A model generated the notes under the pieces. That model was not told the DNA's origin. It made no database searches and was given only the letters and a program-made list of their open reading frames with translations. Both the position numbers and the translations under genes were made by a program. From Pilatotrama ljubarskyi (taxonomy: Eukaryota; Basidiomycota; Agaricomycetes; Polyporales; Polyporaceae), in assembly GCA_022385805.1 (NCBI GenBank), contig MU277677.1, positions 62,001-126,000 on the forward strand: a stretch of 64,000 nucleotides of DNA, in the 5' to 3' direction. Positions within the stretch are counted from its first letter, which is position 1. Each line of letters opens with the position of its first letter. Positions 10,515 through 22,795 of the stretch are shown here, piece after piece.

Positions 10515-12802
10515 ATGGCCTCACAAATCTCCCAGCAGTACGCATGTTCGTTTTCTCTGTCCAATGTTCTGCCTTCTCTTTGTGTATTGACTGAAACGTC
10601 CACGCCTAGACCGCGCGCAGAAGAGTATCGCTCTCGTCGGTGGTACGCCCGACTACAAGCCCATCGATAGCTTCCAGCCGCCGGACGTACCCGCCCGCAC
10701 GTTCAAATACAGCGCGGATGGACGCCTCTTCGCCTATGCCATCCCTACCGGCGTACGCATTTACCAGGCGGAGAGCGCACAACTGCTCCAAGAGCTCGCT
10801 CTTCCCAATGTCGTCGATATCAGCTTCTCGCCCCGTGGAACGTACCTTTCAACCTGGGAAAGGCCAGTTAAGCTCGAGGACGGCGCACAGCACAAGAACC
10901 TTCGCGTTTTCTCCGTTTCCACTGGCGAAGAGCTTGTTGCGTTCTCGCAAAAGTCGCAGGAGGGGTGGGAACTCCAGTACACCATCTCCGAGTCCCATGC
11001 CGTACGCTTGGTCGGCCAGGAGATACAGGTGTTCAGACCGGTGGAGTGGTCAAAGGGTGTGGTGGACAAGCTGAAGGTCGAAGGTGCGACCACCATCACG
11101 CTCAGCCCTGGCTTGAACCCGTCGCTGGCGGTGTTCATCGCAGAAAAGAAGGTGTGTATTCGCGTCCCATCTCTTGACAGGTCGTCCCACACTCTTCCGT
11201 AACGCCCGCGCTCCCTGAAATATTGTTCGGCTCACCCATGCTCTTGCTGGGGAGCGTAGAGGTCTGGTGCTGCCTGCGTGTCTCGACCTCGTAGCGGGGC
11301 AAGAGCCGGGGCTGCAATTGTCCATTTTTTGGTCCATAGTCCATGTGGAGCAGCGAGCTGATCCGGCGTTCTCCAGGGTCAACCAGCAAGCGTCAAGATC
11401 TACAGTCTCACCGCGCTTGCCGCGCCTCCGACCTGTCAGAAGACATTCTTCAAAGCGCAGCGTTCCCAGATCAAGTGGAATACACTCGGCACCGCAGTTC
11501 TCGTCCTCACCCAGACGGACGTCGATCAGGCGAACAAGAGCTACTATGGGGAGACAGGTGGTTTGTACCTGATGAGCGCCGCGGGCAACTTCGACTGTCG
11601 TGTGACCTTGGACAAGGAGGGACCTGTCCATGACTTCGCATGGAGCCCGAACTCTAAGGAGTTCGGTGTCATTTATGGATGTACGTTCGCCTCTCCCGTA
11701 CACTTCGCTGGAAATGCTCACATCATCTCCCTCAGTCATGCCCGCCAAGACAATGTTGTTCGACCAACGCGCACGCAGCCTCCATGACTTCGGTCCTGCG
11801 TTCTGCAACTTCATCTCCTTCAACCCGCAAGGCAGGCTGATCGCCATCGCCGGTTTCGGTAACCTTGCGGGCAAGGTCGACATCTACGACAGGCGTACGC
11901 TCACTAAGGTCACGAGCATCGATGCATCGAACACGTCGCACTGCGAATGGTCACCCGACGGCCGCTTCTTGCTCACAGCGACGCTCTCACCGCGCCTGCG
12001 CGTCGACAACGGTATCAAGGTTTGGCATTGCACCGGCCCGCTGGTCCACGTCCAGCCCATCGACGAACTGTACCAGACGTCATGGAGGCCGACGCCAGTG
12101 GACGCTGTCCCCGCCTTCCCGCAGAACATCCCTCCCGCTCCCGCTCCTGCTCCCAGCGTCCAGGAGCATGCTACCGTTGTCAAGCCCGCGCCGACAAGAC
12201 CTGCTGGTGCTTATAGGCCGCCAGGGGCGCGTGGCCTCGAAGCTTCCTCCGCGTACAAGAGGGAGGACGATACTCCAAGCGGCGGGTCGACCCCTAATGG
12301 ACGATTCAGCCGTAGCCCTGCCCCTGGCCGATTCCAAAATGGCAGGAGACATGTCCCTGGCGCCCCCACGTCGCCGTCGCCGGTACGGCACAGCGGCGAC
12401 CAGGATAAGCGTGGACGGAAGAAGAAGGGCCCAAAGGAGGGCAAGAAGGATGGTGCTGCGGGCGCGGAGGCCAGCGCCCGGCCGTCCATCGATATCCCTC
12501 CGAACGGTGATGCGGAAGCTGTGGCAGCAGCCGCTGCGAATGGGTCTGTACCCCCAACGCCCGGAGCGGACAGTGGGCTTGACCCTACCGCGAAGAAAGT
12601 CCGGAACCTGAACAAGAAGGTGCGTGTATGCGGTCGCCAGTCCGTAACGAGATTGTTGATGGCGCCGCAATAGCTCAAGGCTATCGAAGAGCTCAAGGAG
12701 AAGCAGAAGAAGGGCGAGCGTCTCGAGGCTACGCAGCTGAAGAAGATAGACACCGAGGCGGAGATCCGCAAGGAGCTCGCCTCGCTGGGCATATCTTCGT
12801 AG
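10515..12802 (+). CDS. EIF2A: Eukaryotic translation initiation factor 2A (eIF2A), about 629 aa
   Basis: Five exons: 10515-10545, 10610-11151, 11377-11680, 11736-12619, 12674-12802. Exon 1 encodes only MASQISQQYA plus one base. The N-terminal half is the eIF2A beta-propeller: ALVGGTPDYKP, FSPRGTYLSTWERP, then WNTLGTAVLVLTQTDVD, EGPVHDFAWSPN and GFMPAKTMLFD. After it come FNPQGRLIAIAGFGNLAG and CEWSPDGRFLLTAT. A disordered Pro/Lys-rich linker (about residues 420-580) contains RGRKKKGPKEGKK. The C-terminal helix (NLNKK, LKAIEELKEKQKKGER) is typical of the family. eIF2A is a non-canonical initiator-tRNA carrier acting on the 40S subunit. Intron 2 is long for this genome (225 nt); skipping it joins the propeller blades exactly as in homologues. 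Length matches the family. Confidence 0.93.
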
Positions 12803-15154
12803 CGTCTAAAGCGCCCTCCTTGTGGTTGCGTTACCCCGTAGACTACCTCCCCTGTCCACCCTGCTCTGTGTTCATTCCGGTCGCCATATCACTCGCGGAC
12901 ATTGCCATTTTCATGATCCTCATTGTCGTCGCTCGTGGGAATTGCTGTTTTGAGTAACGTTATACTGGAAGGTCCGATATATGTTGTAGGTAGGATTGGT
13001 TGGCGAACTGTTGAATTGATCGCGTACGTGGCAGTTCACGCATGCACACCCGCCGTCCATTGTCCGAAGCAGAGGAACCCGGTTCAAAGGTTGTAAATCC
13101 TGAAGGCATGACCAAGGAGTCGAAGTCGCAGCCACAGGAAAGGGAATTTTGATGGGACTCTTGCATAACAGAGACAAATGAGCGACGGTTGTCGGCGCCA
13201 ATAGACGCGACTATGGCCCTGCAGCCTGAGTCTGTCGACCCTCGCCGGCCGCGGCGGCAGGAACTGGCAGTGCTGGTCTCGGCCAACTGAGTGTTCCACA
13301 GAGACTTCAGGAGGGTAAGCCTTTCGCTCTCTTCCAATAATCAGCCCATCTTGGTCTTCAATGGCAGTGACGGTGCTCATGATGATGACTGGGACATCGG
13401 CCTTCAGAAAGTACCGTGCACCCGGACAAAACCCGGATAAGCTGCTCGGGATTCCTGTGGATCCCCGTCTCGACGTCAGGAACCGGTAGAACACTGCGAT
13501 CCACGCGCCCTTTGTCATTGAGAGGTACTCATGAGACTGCAGAAGAGCGCGGGACGCAGTCCTCTGGACTGGATGATTTGCGCGCGCGCACATCAAACGC
13601 GTACTAAGTAACGTACCGTACAGTATAATGCACTGGACCTAATCGCTCTCTTCATCGACGCTCACTCGATACGGCATATGCATGCTGAAACGACCGCTGT
13701 ACATCCGGGTTACGCAACTCGACTCACATCATGGAACAGGAGTACAGTACACACGCCGCTCGTGGCCGCGCTCAGCAGCAGTCAGCAGCTTGGTAGAAAC
13801 TCCAGAGAGTCCGTGCAAGTCGGAAACACTCGGCCACTTGTGTCAGATTACCAAGTCACCCGCAGCCATTGCTCAGCTCGCGACTGGTGTGATCTCTCCC
13901 GAGAGAGAGAGAGAGAAAAACAGTTTCGGCCATCGGAGTTGGGGCGGGCGCTACCCCGGAGAGCGCCGCTCGTCAACATCGGATCAACCGCGAGTCCTAC
14001 ATAGAGGACCCCATGTACAGCGTACACTTCGCCCAGGGGCGCCTGCGGCACACGCATCTAGGAAGAACCAGAGCAATTCACACATTGTCAGGTAGGTTTA
14101 TGAGGTCCCAGTACAGCAGCATGCATGGTAATCTAGTGCACATCCGATCCTGAGGCCGCGCTCGGGCACCTTCCGCGGTGGACGAGGGCAGGGAGCATAG
14201 GCCTAGGGTGAACTGCAGGAGATGGGCATGAGCATGTGAATGCGTGGTGGTGCGGGAGGAGGGCAGGCTTGTCCGGCAGTGGCGATGGTAAACACCCAAC
14301 GGGGTGCAACGCACAGACACATACCTACAAGCAGTGTAGGCGGCACACAGGGCCATCCTGCAGGTACTCGCCAGACCGCCTACTAAGTATCGGCGGTCGC
14401 GGAGACTATCCAGTTCCGCTTGGCTGTGGAGGAGGAGAAGCGGGGTTTCTGCACAGAGTGCAAAGACTTCGGCGACGTAGTCCGCGAAGAGCGTCAGCAC
14501 GGAGTCCGGTGTGCCGAGCAGGACATCGAGGAAGGCAACGGATGACAGCCGGTGGTGCAGCTTGGACAATGTATTGCTGGGCAATAATCTGAGTGCCGGG
14601 CAAGGACACTGCTCCCGTTTTGAGCTCCGAGCCAGCCAGCCTCCACTCGCATAGTGATTTCAGTGGAGGACCGATGATGTTCCTCTGGATGCACACAGGG
14701 AGACAAAGCGCAGGATGGAGAGCAAGGGTAGCAAGGACGAGGATGCACTCCTGATAATCATACAGTACTCGCGAGCGGGCGAGTCCAGTTCATTGGAGTA
14801 TAGCGTATGAATAACACCTGCTTGGTAGAATCTGTGGACGACGTGGCCGACTACAATAGTGGGGACGCAGCATTGGCTGTCATTCTATACAGATTCGAGT
14901 GCCAAGGCTGCTGCAGCGCTGATCACAGCCGAAATGCAGGCGACGTGGAGAGGCGCCCGTATCGTCGCTGTCATCCGCAGCGGCAAGGAGCCATCCAGCC
15001 CCTTGCACTCCCTCAATGGCAGCCAAAACGTACAGGGCTGCATGGGAGCTACGCCCGGATGTACTAAAGAGTGCTGAACGGGATAAAGCGACGCTGGACA
15101 GCTGTAGGGCCCTTTGAGACGTCTATGGCTGACGGTGCAATCATCCCTCGCAGG
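12803..15154. other. Intergenic, no gene recognised
   Basis: About 2.4 kb without a convincing gene. The longest frames are minus-strand ORFs near 13084-13596 and 14078-14584, of 168-170 codons. They lack domains and clear splice partners. A short GA microsatellite lies at 13901-13918. Relic or non-coding transcripts are possible. Confidence 0.4.
13901..13918 (+). repeat. GA microsatellite
   Basis: About eight GA dinucleotides in a row, followed by an A run. A simple sequence repeat in intergenic DNA. Confidence 0.7.
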
Positions 15155-15226
15155 GGCATCCGTGTGATGACGGGCATCTGTTCTGCGACAGGCATCTGTT
15201 CTACGACAGGCATCCGCTCTACGGCG
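15155..15226 (+). repeat. Four 18-bp tandem repeats upstream of the P450 gene
   Basis: The hexamer GGCATC recurs at 15155, 15173, 15191 and 15209, exactly 18 bp apart. Units 2-4 share most of GGCATCTGTTCTACGACA. On the minus strand the array would encode EQMPVAEQMPV-like repeats, but no gene supports that reading. The array ends about 225 bp before the P450 ATG. Confidence 0.75.
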
Positions 15227-15380
15227 GGACGTGAGAAGCGAGCCTGAAGAGCTTCCACTGAATCTTCGGAATCGTCTGTGGATCATCGATCAATCTTTGG
15301 CCTCCCGGGACATTGTTTTGCAGGCCATGCGTTGCCGCGCCGCGGGGCCATAAGGGAGCGCTCCCGCCGGACGAGCTCAC

Positions 15381-15388
15381 TTATATAC
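15381..15388 (+). promoter_or_regulatory. TATA box of P450 gene 1
   Basis: TTATATAC about 65-70 bases upstream of the ATG at 15452. A consensus match at a typical distance. Confidence 0.55.
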
Positions 15389-15451
15389 CCGGCGCCGTTG
15401 CGGGTGCTTCAAGCCATCTGTTTTCTCTACGAGGCCCTCGGACGCCTCAAC

Positions 15452-17854
15452 ATGACACCCCTTCAGCAGCTCTTGGGCGGCGCATTCGTGCTGTTTGTGC
15501 TATGGCGCTTCACTCGTTCGCTCTTTGTGAAGTCTCCTGTGGATAACATCCCCGGACCGCAGACGGACTCGTACCTTACCGGTGAGTGTAGAACATGTCG
15601 CCGTGCAGGATTGCGCGTACGCATGAAGCGGTCCTAATCCAATGCGCGCGATACAGGGAACATGAAGAATATACTGGGACCGGACCGGTGGGCGTACGAG
15701 AAGGCACTCGTGCAGCAATACGGCAGGCTATTCAAGTTCTACGGGTTGTTCAACGTATGTCCGATCGCGTAATACGACTTCGCGACCGTCATTGACCCGT
15801 GCCCCAGGCCAAATGGCTCTACACCTACGATCCGAGGGCGCTGCACAGTATCTTTGTCAAAGACCAAGACGTCTTCGAAGAGAACGATGTTCTTCTGGCG
15901 TACGTCCCCGCTCGGCCTTGTCCACACTATCCCAGGGGCGAAGAACTGACCGGTGGTGTAGGAGCTTCATGACAACTCTCGGTCCGGGTCTCTTGGCTAC
16001 AGTCGGTGAGATAACCGTGGTACTTGCCGCTGGGAGGGAGAGCGCCAACTGAGCACCGTTCCGCATTGCAGAGCAGCAGCACCGTCGGCAACGGAAGATG
16101 CTCAACCCGCTCTTCTCCGCCAAACACCTCCGCGAGATGACGCCCATTTTCAACGGAATCATCAACCGGGTCAGCGCGAGCCCAGATCAATACCCTCCGT
16201 GCTGCACTGACGATGCTGCCGTGCTCTAGCTTCAGGAGGCGATCGCTACGCGTGTCAAGTCCGGAACGCAGGAGATCGATGTGCTCGGCTGGATGGGGCG
16301 GACCGCGCTCGAACTGATCGGACAAGGTGGCCTCGGCCACTCCTTTGACCCTCTCACGGAGGACGTCGCGGACGAATTCGCCGATGCCGTCAAGGCCTAC
16401 TTGTACGTGACCTCATCTGCTGGCCGACTCCGGCTCCGAGCTCACGATACCAAATCATACAGCCCTGTCCTTCAGCAACTCGAGCTCCCGCGCTTGCTCC
16501 TCCCGAAGCTAGTGAAGATCGGCCCCGCCTGGCTCCGGCGCAAAGTGGTCGAGATGCTGCCCTACGCGCCGCTCCAGCGCATTCTCCAGATCTCGAACGC
16601 GCTGCACGACCGGTCCCTGAAGATCTACAACGAGAAGAAGGAGGCGCTCGCGAAGGGCGACGAAGCGCTGAAGCAGCAGGTCGGCGAGGGTAAGGATATT
16701 ATGAGCGTTTTGCGTGGGTAGTGTTTCCTCGACGTCAACTGGAGCCGGTGTTGATGGACGTGCCGCGTAGTCCGCGCGAACTTGGCTGCATCTGAGGACG
16801 ACCGTCTGCCGGACGAGGAGGTCATCGCTCAAGTCTCGTGAGCGTCCTAAACGCGCCTCTCCTCTCTCCTGACGAGCCGCTCACCCTGTGTGCTCTAGCA
16901 CTCTGGTCCTCGCCGCGATGGACACCACCTCGAACGCGCTCGCGCGCATCCTCCATCTGCTCTCCGAGAACCAGCACGTCCAGCAGAAGCTCCGCGAGGA
17001 GCTCATCCGCGCGCGCGACGACGGCACCGGCAAGCTCAGGGATCTCGACTACGACGAGGTGATGGAGCTGCCTTACCTCGACGCCGTCTGCCGCGAGACT
17101 CTCCGCCGCTACCCTCCCGTCTCTGTCCTCTTGCGAGAGTACGTCCCTCCCCCTCCCGTCCCCTTCTCTTCCCGCTCTCAGCCAGCGTCGACCTAACGCC
17201 TCGCCCCGCGACAGAGTGCGCAAAGACGCGCTCCTCCCGCTCTCGCAGCCGATCCGCGGGCTCGACGGGCAGCTGATGCACTCGGTGCCGGTAACGAAGG
17301 GCATGCGCGTCCTCACGGACATCATCGCGAGCAACTGCAGCCCGGAGCTCTGGGGGCCCGACGCGGACGAGTGGCGCCCCGAGCGCTGGCTCGAGCCGCT
17401 CCCGAAGGCGCTCGAGGACGCGCATGTGCCGGGGGTGTACTCGCATCTGTGAGTGGTTTGTCGCTCCGGCAGGCCGCAGGGCGGATGGTGCGCTGACGTG
17501 TTCGTGGTCGGACAGGATGACGTTCATCGGAGGCGCCAGGGCGTGCATGTGAGTCTTTGCTGTCCCATCCCTTCGCGACCCACCGGTTCCTGACACCCTC
17601 GCAGTGGCTTCAAGTTCTCCCAGCTCGAGATGAGTGCGTCCCCTCCCTGCCCTGCCTTCTCTCCTCCGTCTCCCACCTTCGCATACTGACCACCCGATCC
17701 CTGCGCAGAGGTCGTCCTCGCCGCGCTCCTCGCCGCGTTCAAGTTCGAGCCGACGGGCAAGCCCGTGCACTGGAACGCGGCGGGCGTCGCGTACCCGTCC
17801 GTCGGGAAGCACAGCCGCAAGCCCGAGATGCCGCTCAAGGTCACCCTGCTGTGA
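15452..17854 (+). CDS. Cytochrome P450 (gene 1), about 544 aa
   Basis: Thirteen exons: 15452-15581, 15657-15754, 15808-15899, 15962-16005, 16072-16169, 16230-16402, 16463-16713, 16771-16837, 16899-17138, 17215-17448, 17516-17548, 17605-17633, 17709-17854; all phases agree. An N-terminal membrane anchor (LLGGAFVLFVLWRF) is followed by a proline hinge (NIPGPQ). The I-helix reads TLVLAAMDTTSNAL. The ExxR motif is ETLRR, the meander has WRPERW, and the haem loop FIGGARACIGF carries the axial cysteine, split across two short exons. This is an ER-bound monooxygenase using a P450 reductase partner; the substrate is unknown. It is a clear paralogue of the genes at 25112 and 29329 but lacks the intron those two share inside the ETLRR/FPPVS region. 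The CYP family number is not assigned. Confidence 0.93.
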
Positions 17855-18293
17855 GTTCAAAGTCGAGGAGTGTGCACGTCGCGGCGCGATGCAGGGGTCG
17901 TTTGGGGTCCTGTAGAAGGTCGTTCGTTGTTGGTAGATAGTTTTGGTCCAACTTGCATACCGTTCGTTACAATACCACGGGCCACGGCTGCTTCATTTTG
18001 ATTCTTTAGTCGAGTGCTGCTCAGTAGACCTTAGTGTAGTTGCTGGGGGTCTACCGTGTCGCAGCGCGAGACCACCTCTCGTGTGCATACCCAACCATAC
18101 GCATACCCGGAGACCTCGCGAGGTCGCGTCGTGCGTAGGTGCCTTTGCCTCCGAGCCTCCGACGAAACGCCTACGACGTAGTCCGTATGGTATTCCAGTG
18201 ATGAACAGTGTCGATATGTACAAATACAGATCCATTAGATATAGCGTATGTAGTCGTGTAGTCCTCAGGACTCCGTCGTCAGAGAGAAGAAGG
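17855..18293. other. Convergent spacer, no gene
   Basis: This 439-bp stretch lies between the 3' ends of P450 gene 1 and ATG15. No ORF of interest is seen; it presumably holds both 3' UTRs. Confidence 0.5.
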
Positions 18294-19826
18294 TCAACGG
18301 CCACCACAACCTCTCGCAGAGGCGTTGCGGAAGTCCCCAAACTCCCAGTTATAACAATCCTGCCGCACGCCGATTCAGCACACGTCCAAGCCGGCGCGAA
18401 CAAACCGCACTCACCACGCAGTCCTCCTCGCTCACGAACTCCGGCACCTTCCTCCCCCCGCCCTCGCTCCAATCCACGTCCTCCCGGGCCAACACCCCGT
18501 CGATCAGCGCCTGGATTCCATGATGGACCACGTTTGCGCTCCAGCCGAGCTTCCGCACCGTGTCGTAGCGGATCGTGCGGCCGAGGTGGCAGCGCGTCTC
18601 GAGCGCGATGCCCGCGAGCGCGCACGAGGAGCTGACGCCCGTGCAGGTGCCCATAGGGATCGGGTCGGCGGTGTTGTAGACGTGGGTGATGTGTTGTGTT
18701 GAGGGCTGTCGGAGAGGGAGGAGGTAAGTGGGCGGGAACGTGAGAGGAAGGGGATGGGGCTGGGGGACGTACGGGTGAGGGGAGGTGGAGGCGTGAGGCG
18801 GCGAGTCGTTCGGCGGGGGCTTCGAAGGCGACTACGGGGATGCCGAACGTGACGCCGACGAGGGAGGCGAGCGCGCCTCCGAGCGAATGGCCTGGGAGAC
18901 GTCAGTAGGGCATACCTCTCCGCATGCGAGGTGACAGACCAATGAGCCAGATATTAGAGTTCGGGTACATGTACGTGACGTTGTTGTACAGATTCTGCCA
19001 GAGCCGTCAGCACTGCGCCCCGTGCGGCGGAAAGGACAAAAACCCACGATGCCAGTCGAATAGAACAGACTCTCCTCCGCGAGGCTCCTCTCCAGGCAGC
19101 CTTGGTCGCACCGATAGCTGCCCTCGTAGCAGTCGCAGACGGTGCTCCAGGTGGGGCCGACGCGTGCACAGCAGCAGGAGAAGAGGAGATTGTCGTTGAG
19201 CTTGTCCTTGCGCTGTGTGGGGCCGCCGCCGCCGATGGGCCACATGAGGGAGGTGCCCTTGACGGAGATGATGACGGTGGAGTTGTCGGGGGTGGCGAAG
19301 ATGTGGCCGCGGAAGCCGTCTGCGTCGGGTTCCCAGCCAAAGGGGTAGCTCTGTGAAGCGTGGAGGTCGCTCGACATACAGCGTGCTTCGTATACAGGGA
19401 ACTGACGGGACGCACGTTATTCCAGTTGGGACCGATGTCGTACCAGTCCTTCTCGGTAGGCTCGGTGTATGCGTTGTTGGCCATCTTGGCTAGGAGCAGG
19501 AGAACGTCTCTGTCCTGCACGTCTGGCCCTTCTACGTCCAGCGTATCCCAGGGAATGGTGCCACTGCTTCTGAATCGTGCGCTTGACAGGGCAGCGGGAG
19601 AGAGTGGCTTGTGCACGGTCGTCGGACTGGTACGAACGGAGTACCTTTCTGGCAATAACCCAGAGGACGGTCTGACGTCTGAGAAGACGACGCGGGAGGT
19701 GTTGGAGAGAGCATGCTCGTGGCGCAGCTCGAACTGCAGGGGTCTAGTAGTAGTATCCGGAACGGAGGTGAATAACAAAGAAGCCAGCAGGTATTGTAGA
19801 GCATTTGGGAGCAGACTATAGAGCAT
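18294..19826 (-). CDS. ATG15: ATG15, autophagic-body phospholipase/lipase, about 414 aa
   Basis: Six exons: 19826-19416, 19350-19048, 18994-18940, 18891-18773, 18705-18415, 18359-18294. A single N-terminal hydrophobic segment ([14 protein letters not shown]) is the family's signal anchor. The class-3 lipase core includes [12 protein letters not shown], the nucleophile elbow [13 protein letters not shown] (catalytic Ser) and [19 protein letters not shown]. The Atg15-typical segment [19 protein letters not shown] holds the likely catalytic Asp. The C-terminal half keeps [15 protein letters not shown] and ends [10 protein letters not shown], as in fungal Atg15. A Cys-rich insert ([25 protein letters not shown]) fits disulfides in the lumen. 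Atg15 reaches the vacuole through the multivesicular body route and breaks down autophagic body membranes. It is divergent from RFT1. Confidence 0.93.
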
Positions 19827-20470
19827 ATTGACCGCCGATTAGATCCTCTACAACAGCGGAGACGGTCGTAGCAGTCCGGGCACAAGAGACGCACTGCGAC
19901 GCCGGTGCTGCTCAGGCTCCGTTCCCCACAAGGCCCAAGCATGCCCGATTATGTCAGTGTCACCTACGCCCACGGTCATGTGCCCGTGACGACATGCGTC
20001 TTTGGCGCGCGCGGCAGCGTGGCAGCGCGACCACGGGCGTCTGCCACCGCTGCAGCCCCGCCTTCATCCACTGCCATGAGCATCCGCAAGGCGTACATAG
20101 CAATATCAAGTTTTCCTCTGTTGTGAGTCAGCAGTCCTACAAGACGGCAGGTGGTACGATATCAAGGTAACACTCTTTCAGTACTGGATGTTGAGAACGT
20201 TCAAAGTAGATGCTCATAGCAATACCGCGCTAGTACCGCTTCTGTCTGGCAGGCATCGTCTGCTACATACGGCCTTCCGAGTCGCCATATATTCCTCACA
20301 AATTAACATTGCCGGCGCACCGGGTCTTCTTTGGTCTCATCAATATCCAAAGAGTTCCTCTGATACCCCACGTAAGTGCTCCTCGAGTCGAGAGAACGTC
20401 TCATGACTGATCCTTGCCTCGACAGCCAGTCATTATCAGCGGTTTCACGGATTAGTCCAGCTGTGCGAAC
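19827..20470. other. Divergent spacer between ATG15 and RFT1
   Basis: 644 bp that must hold the promoters of both genes. No strong TATA element and no protein-like ORF are seen. Confidence 0.45.
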
Positions 20471-22259
20471 ATGGCTGCCGACAAGAAAGCACCATCTCTG
20501 CTTTCGGCCACTCTGGCGTCTGCATCAAGTCTGGTTCTCTTGCAGCTGTTCTCTCGGCTCATCACCTTCGTCCTCAACCAAGCTCTTGTCCGGCTCGTAT
20601 CTCCCCAGGTCTTCGGGACGACTTCCATACAGTTTGAGCTCTTGCTTTCTACCATCCTTTTCCTCTCCAGAGAAGGCGTCCGGAATGCTCTACTTCGCGC
20701 TCCTTCTGGAGCACACGAGTCGAGAGACCAGAGTGTCACACGTCGTCTCGTCACGAACGTCTCCTTGCTACCGGTGTTGCTCGGTATCCCTATTGCCCTC
20801 TTCTCGGCTTTCGTCTACCTAGGCACCAGTTCCTCGACAACCTCCTCGCAGCCCCATTTCCGCACTGGCGTCGTCCTCTACGTGCTCGCCGCATTCTTCG
20901 AGCTGCTCTCGGAGCCAATGTACATCCGCACGCAGAACGAACTCCGGTTCCACGTCCGTGTGCGAGCTGAAGGCACTGCGGTGCTTCTGAAGACTATCAC
21001 CACGTTCCTCGTCCTAGTGAGGGCTGCAGAGGAGTGGGCACTCGTGGCCTTCGCCCTCGGACAGGTCGCATATGGCCTGACGATGCTTGTCTCCTTCGTT
21101 GTCGCTTGCCGGGACAATCTCGACTTCCGTCCGAAACGGGTGACTATCACCAAGCATGACCAGTGGGTCTCATATGCTCGAGACCGCCATTTCATCGTAC
21201 TGACATCTCCTCTCCTAGTACGGAAGCGCTGCTCTTTGAGCCTGCGTTGTTCAAGCTCTCCATCGCGATGACCGGCCAGTCGGTGATCAAGCACTTCCTC
21301 ACCGAAGGCGACAAGTTCCTGGTCTCCCGACTGAGCCCTCTAGCGGACCAGGGAGGATACGCCGTCGCGGCGAACTACGGCTCTCTCATCGCACGCATCG
21401 TCTTCCAGCCCATCGAAGAGACCGCCCGCGTCTTCTTCTCCAAGACACTCTCCGTTCCCTCCCCCGGTACCGACTCGAAGCGCTCCGACGACGCCGACGC
21501 CGACACCAACACAACAGCGCAGCGCAAAGAAGCCCTCCACACCGCCTCAACACTCCTCGTCACGCTCCTCCTCGCCTTCACCCACCTCCTCCTCCTCGCC
21601 GTCACCTTGGGCCCGCCCTACCTCCCGCTCGCCACCGCTCTCGCCCTCCCGCGACGCTACCTCTCCACCTCCGCGCCCTCGATCCTGCACGTGTACGTGT
21701 ACTACATCCCCATGATGGCCTTCAACGGCGTGCTCGAGGCCTTCTTCGCCTCCGCGGCATCCCCCGCGGACCTCGCCGCGCAGAGCCGCTGGATGCTCGT
21801 GTTCTCCGCCGCGTTCGTCGCCGCCGCCGTCGGGCTCGCGCGTGGGCTCGGAATGGGCGACGCCGGGCTCGTGTGGGCGAACGTCGCGAACTTGGCGCTC
21901 CGGGCGGGGTACGCGTGGGCGTTCGTTAAAAGGTTCTTCAGGGAGAGAGGAGCGGGGGAGGAGGTGCGGTGGAGGAGGGCCGTGCCGCCCCTCCCGGTGT
22001 TGACGGCGTTCGCGGCGGCGGGGGCGGTCGTCAGGGGGAGCGCGAGGAAGTATGGGGACGTGCCGTTGACCTTGGCCGTGCAGAAGGGGCATCTGGCTAA
22101 CGGGCTTGTTTGCCTGCTGGCTTGTCTCTTGGTATGGTGAGCTCTTCCTGCCTCTTTGCAACGGTTGTGTGGAGGCTGATTGTGTTCCACGGCGCTAGTG
22201 CTATTTCCGAGAGGAAGACGGTTGGGCAGCTCGTCGGTTCGTTGCGGAGAGCACGGTAG
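20471..22259 (+). CDS. RFT1: RFT1, ER protein of N-glycan precursor assembly, about 556 aa
   Basis: Three exons: 20471-21162, 21219-22136, 22199-22259. The start MAADKKAPSLLSATLASASS runs into a helix ending QLFSRLITFVLNQALVR. The core has the family segments LSREGVRNALLR, ELLSEPMYIRTQNELRF and SVIKHFLTEGDKFLVSRLSP. After these come GGYAVAANYGSLIARIVFQP and IEETARVFFSK. About 12-14 hydrophobic helices span the length. RFT1 is an ER membrane protein of the MOP superfamily needed for Man5GlcNAc2-PP-dolichol to become available in the lumen; direct flippase activity is disputed. The last exon (ISERKTVGQLVGSLRRAR) is inferred from a GTGAGC donor; without splicing the protein would stop at 22140. 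An acidic/Thr-rich loop near residues 330-350 is lineage-specific. Confidence 0.92.
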
Positions 22260-22795
22260 AGACGATAGGTCGCCTCTCGCGCTTCTTTCTGCACGTAAGC
22301 TCGCTTGCGGTTTTGAGCTTGCCAGGGCTTGAAGCTGGTCAGTGTGGCATGGTGAAACGCACGGCGGGAAATCGTGGTCCCCCATGTCTCTCGCTTGTTT
22401 TTCAGCCCTAAGAATGAATGTTCTGGCCTTCGATGTGGCGGAATTCGCCCGACCTCATTCCCGAGACCTTATATCTTCGACGTTCACCGGCTCGATTTTG
22501 TGCTGAACGCCCTCGAACTCCGTGGGAAAGTGCTCCTCACTTCGCGCAGGAGGCTGTGTTAGCCTGCGTACCGCATCGAGAGTATAGATTCACTCGCGTT
22601 GCCTGCGCGAGGCGACCGCGAACGCCTCTTCATCTTGCAGCTTGAGTAGTTATCCAAGAATCGACCCTCGTGTGAACATACGTGCAGGCCCGGGACTCGG
22701 GAGTCAGCGACACGTGTGTGTCTAACTAAAGGTGACTCCTGGCGGCGTGGTCCACGGATCTTACTGAGACGACCGTTCTTCGTTCGCAGTGCGAG
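22260..22795. other. Intergenic, no gene recognised
   Basis: 536 bp between RFT1 and the F-box gene in the same orientation. Only short ORFs are present; it presumably holds the 3' UTR and a promoter. Confidence 0.45.

Noticed and set aside
13084..13596. Minus-strand frame of 170 codons
   Set aside because: No domain, no splice continuation and poor start context; expected by chance in GC-rich DNA.
14078..14584. Minus-strand frame of 168 codons with Leu-rich segments
   Set aside because: The hydrophobic stretch looks membrane-like, but the rest is Arg/Ser/Thr low-complexity and no partner exons were found.
17852..17854. Whether the P450 gene 1 C-terminus should extend as in genes 2 and 3
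   Set aside because: The stop after VTLL is firm and the shorter tail still completes the P450 fold; no splice extends it.
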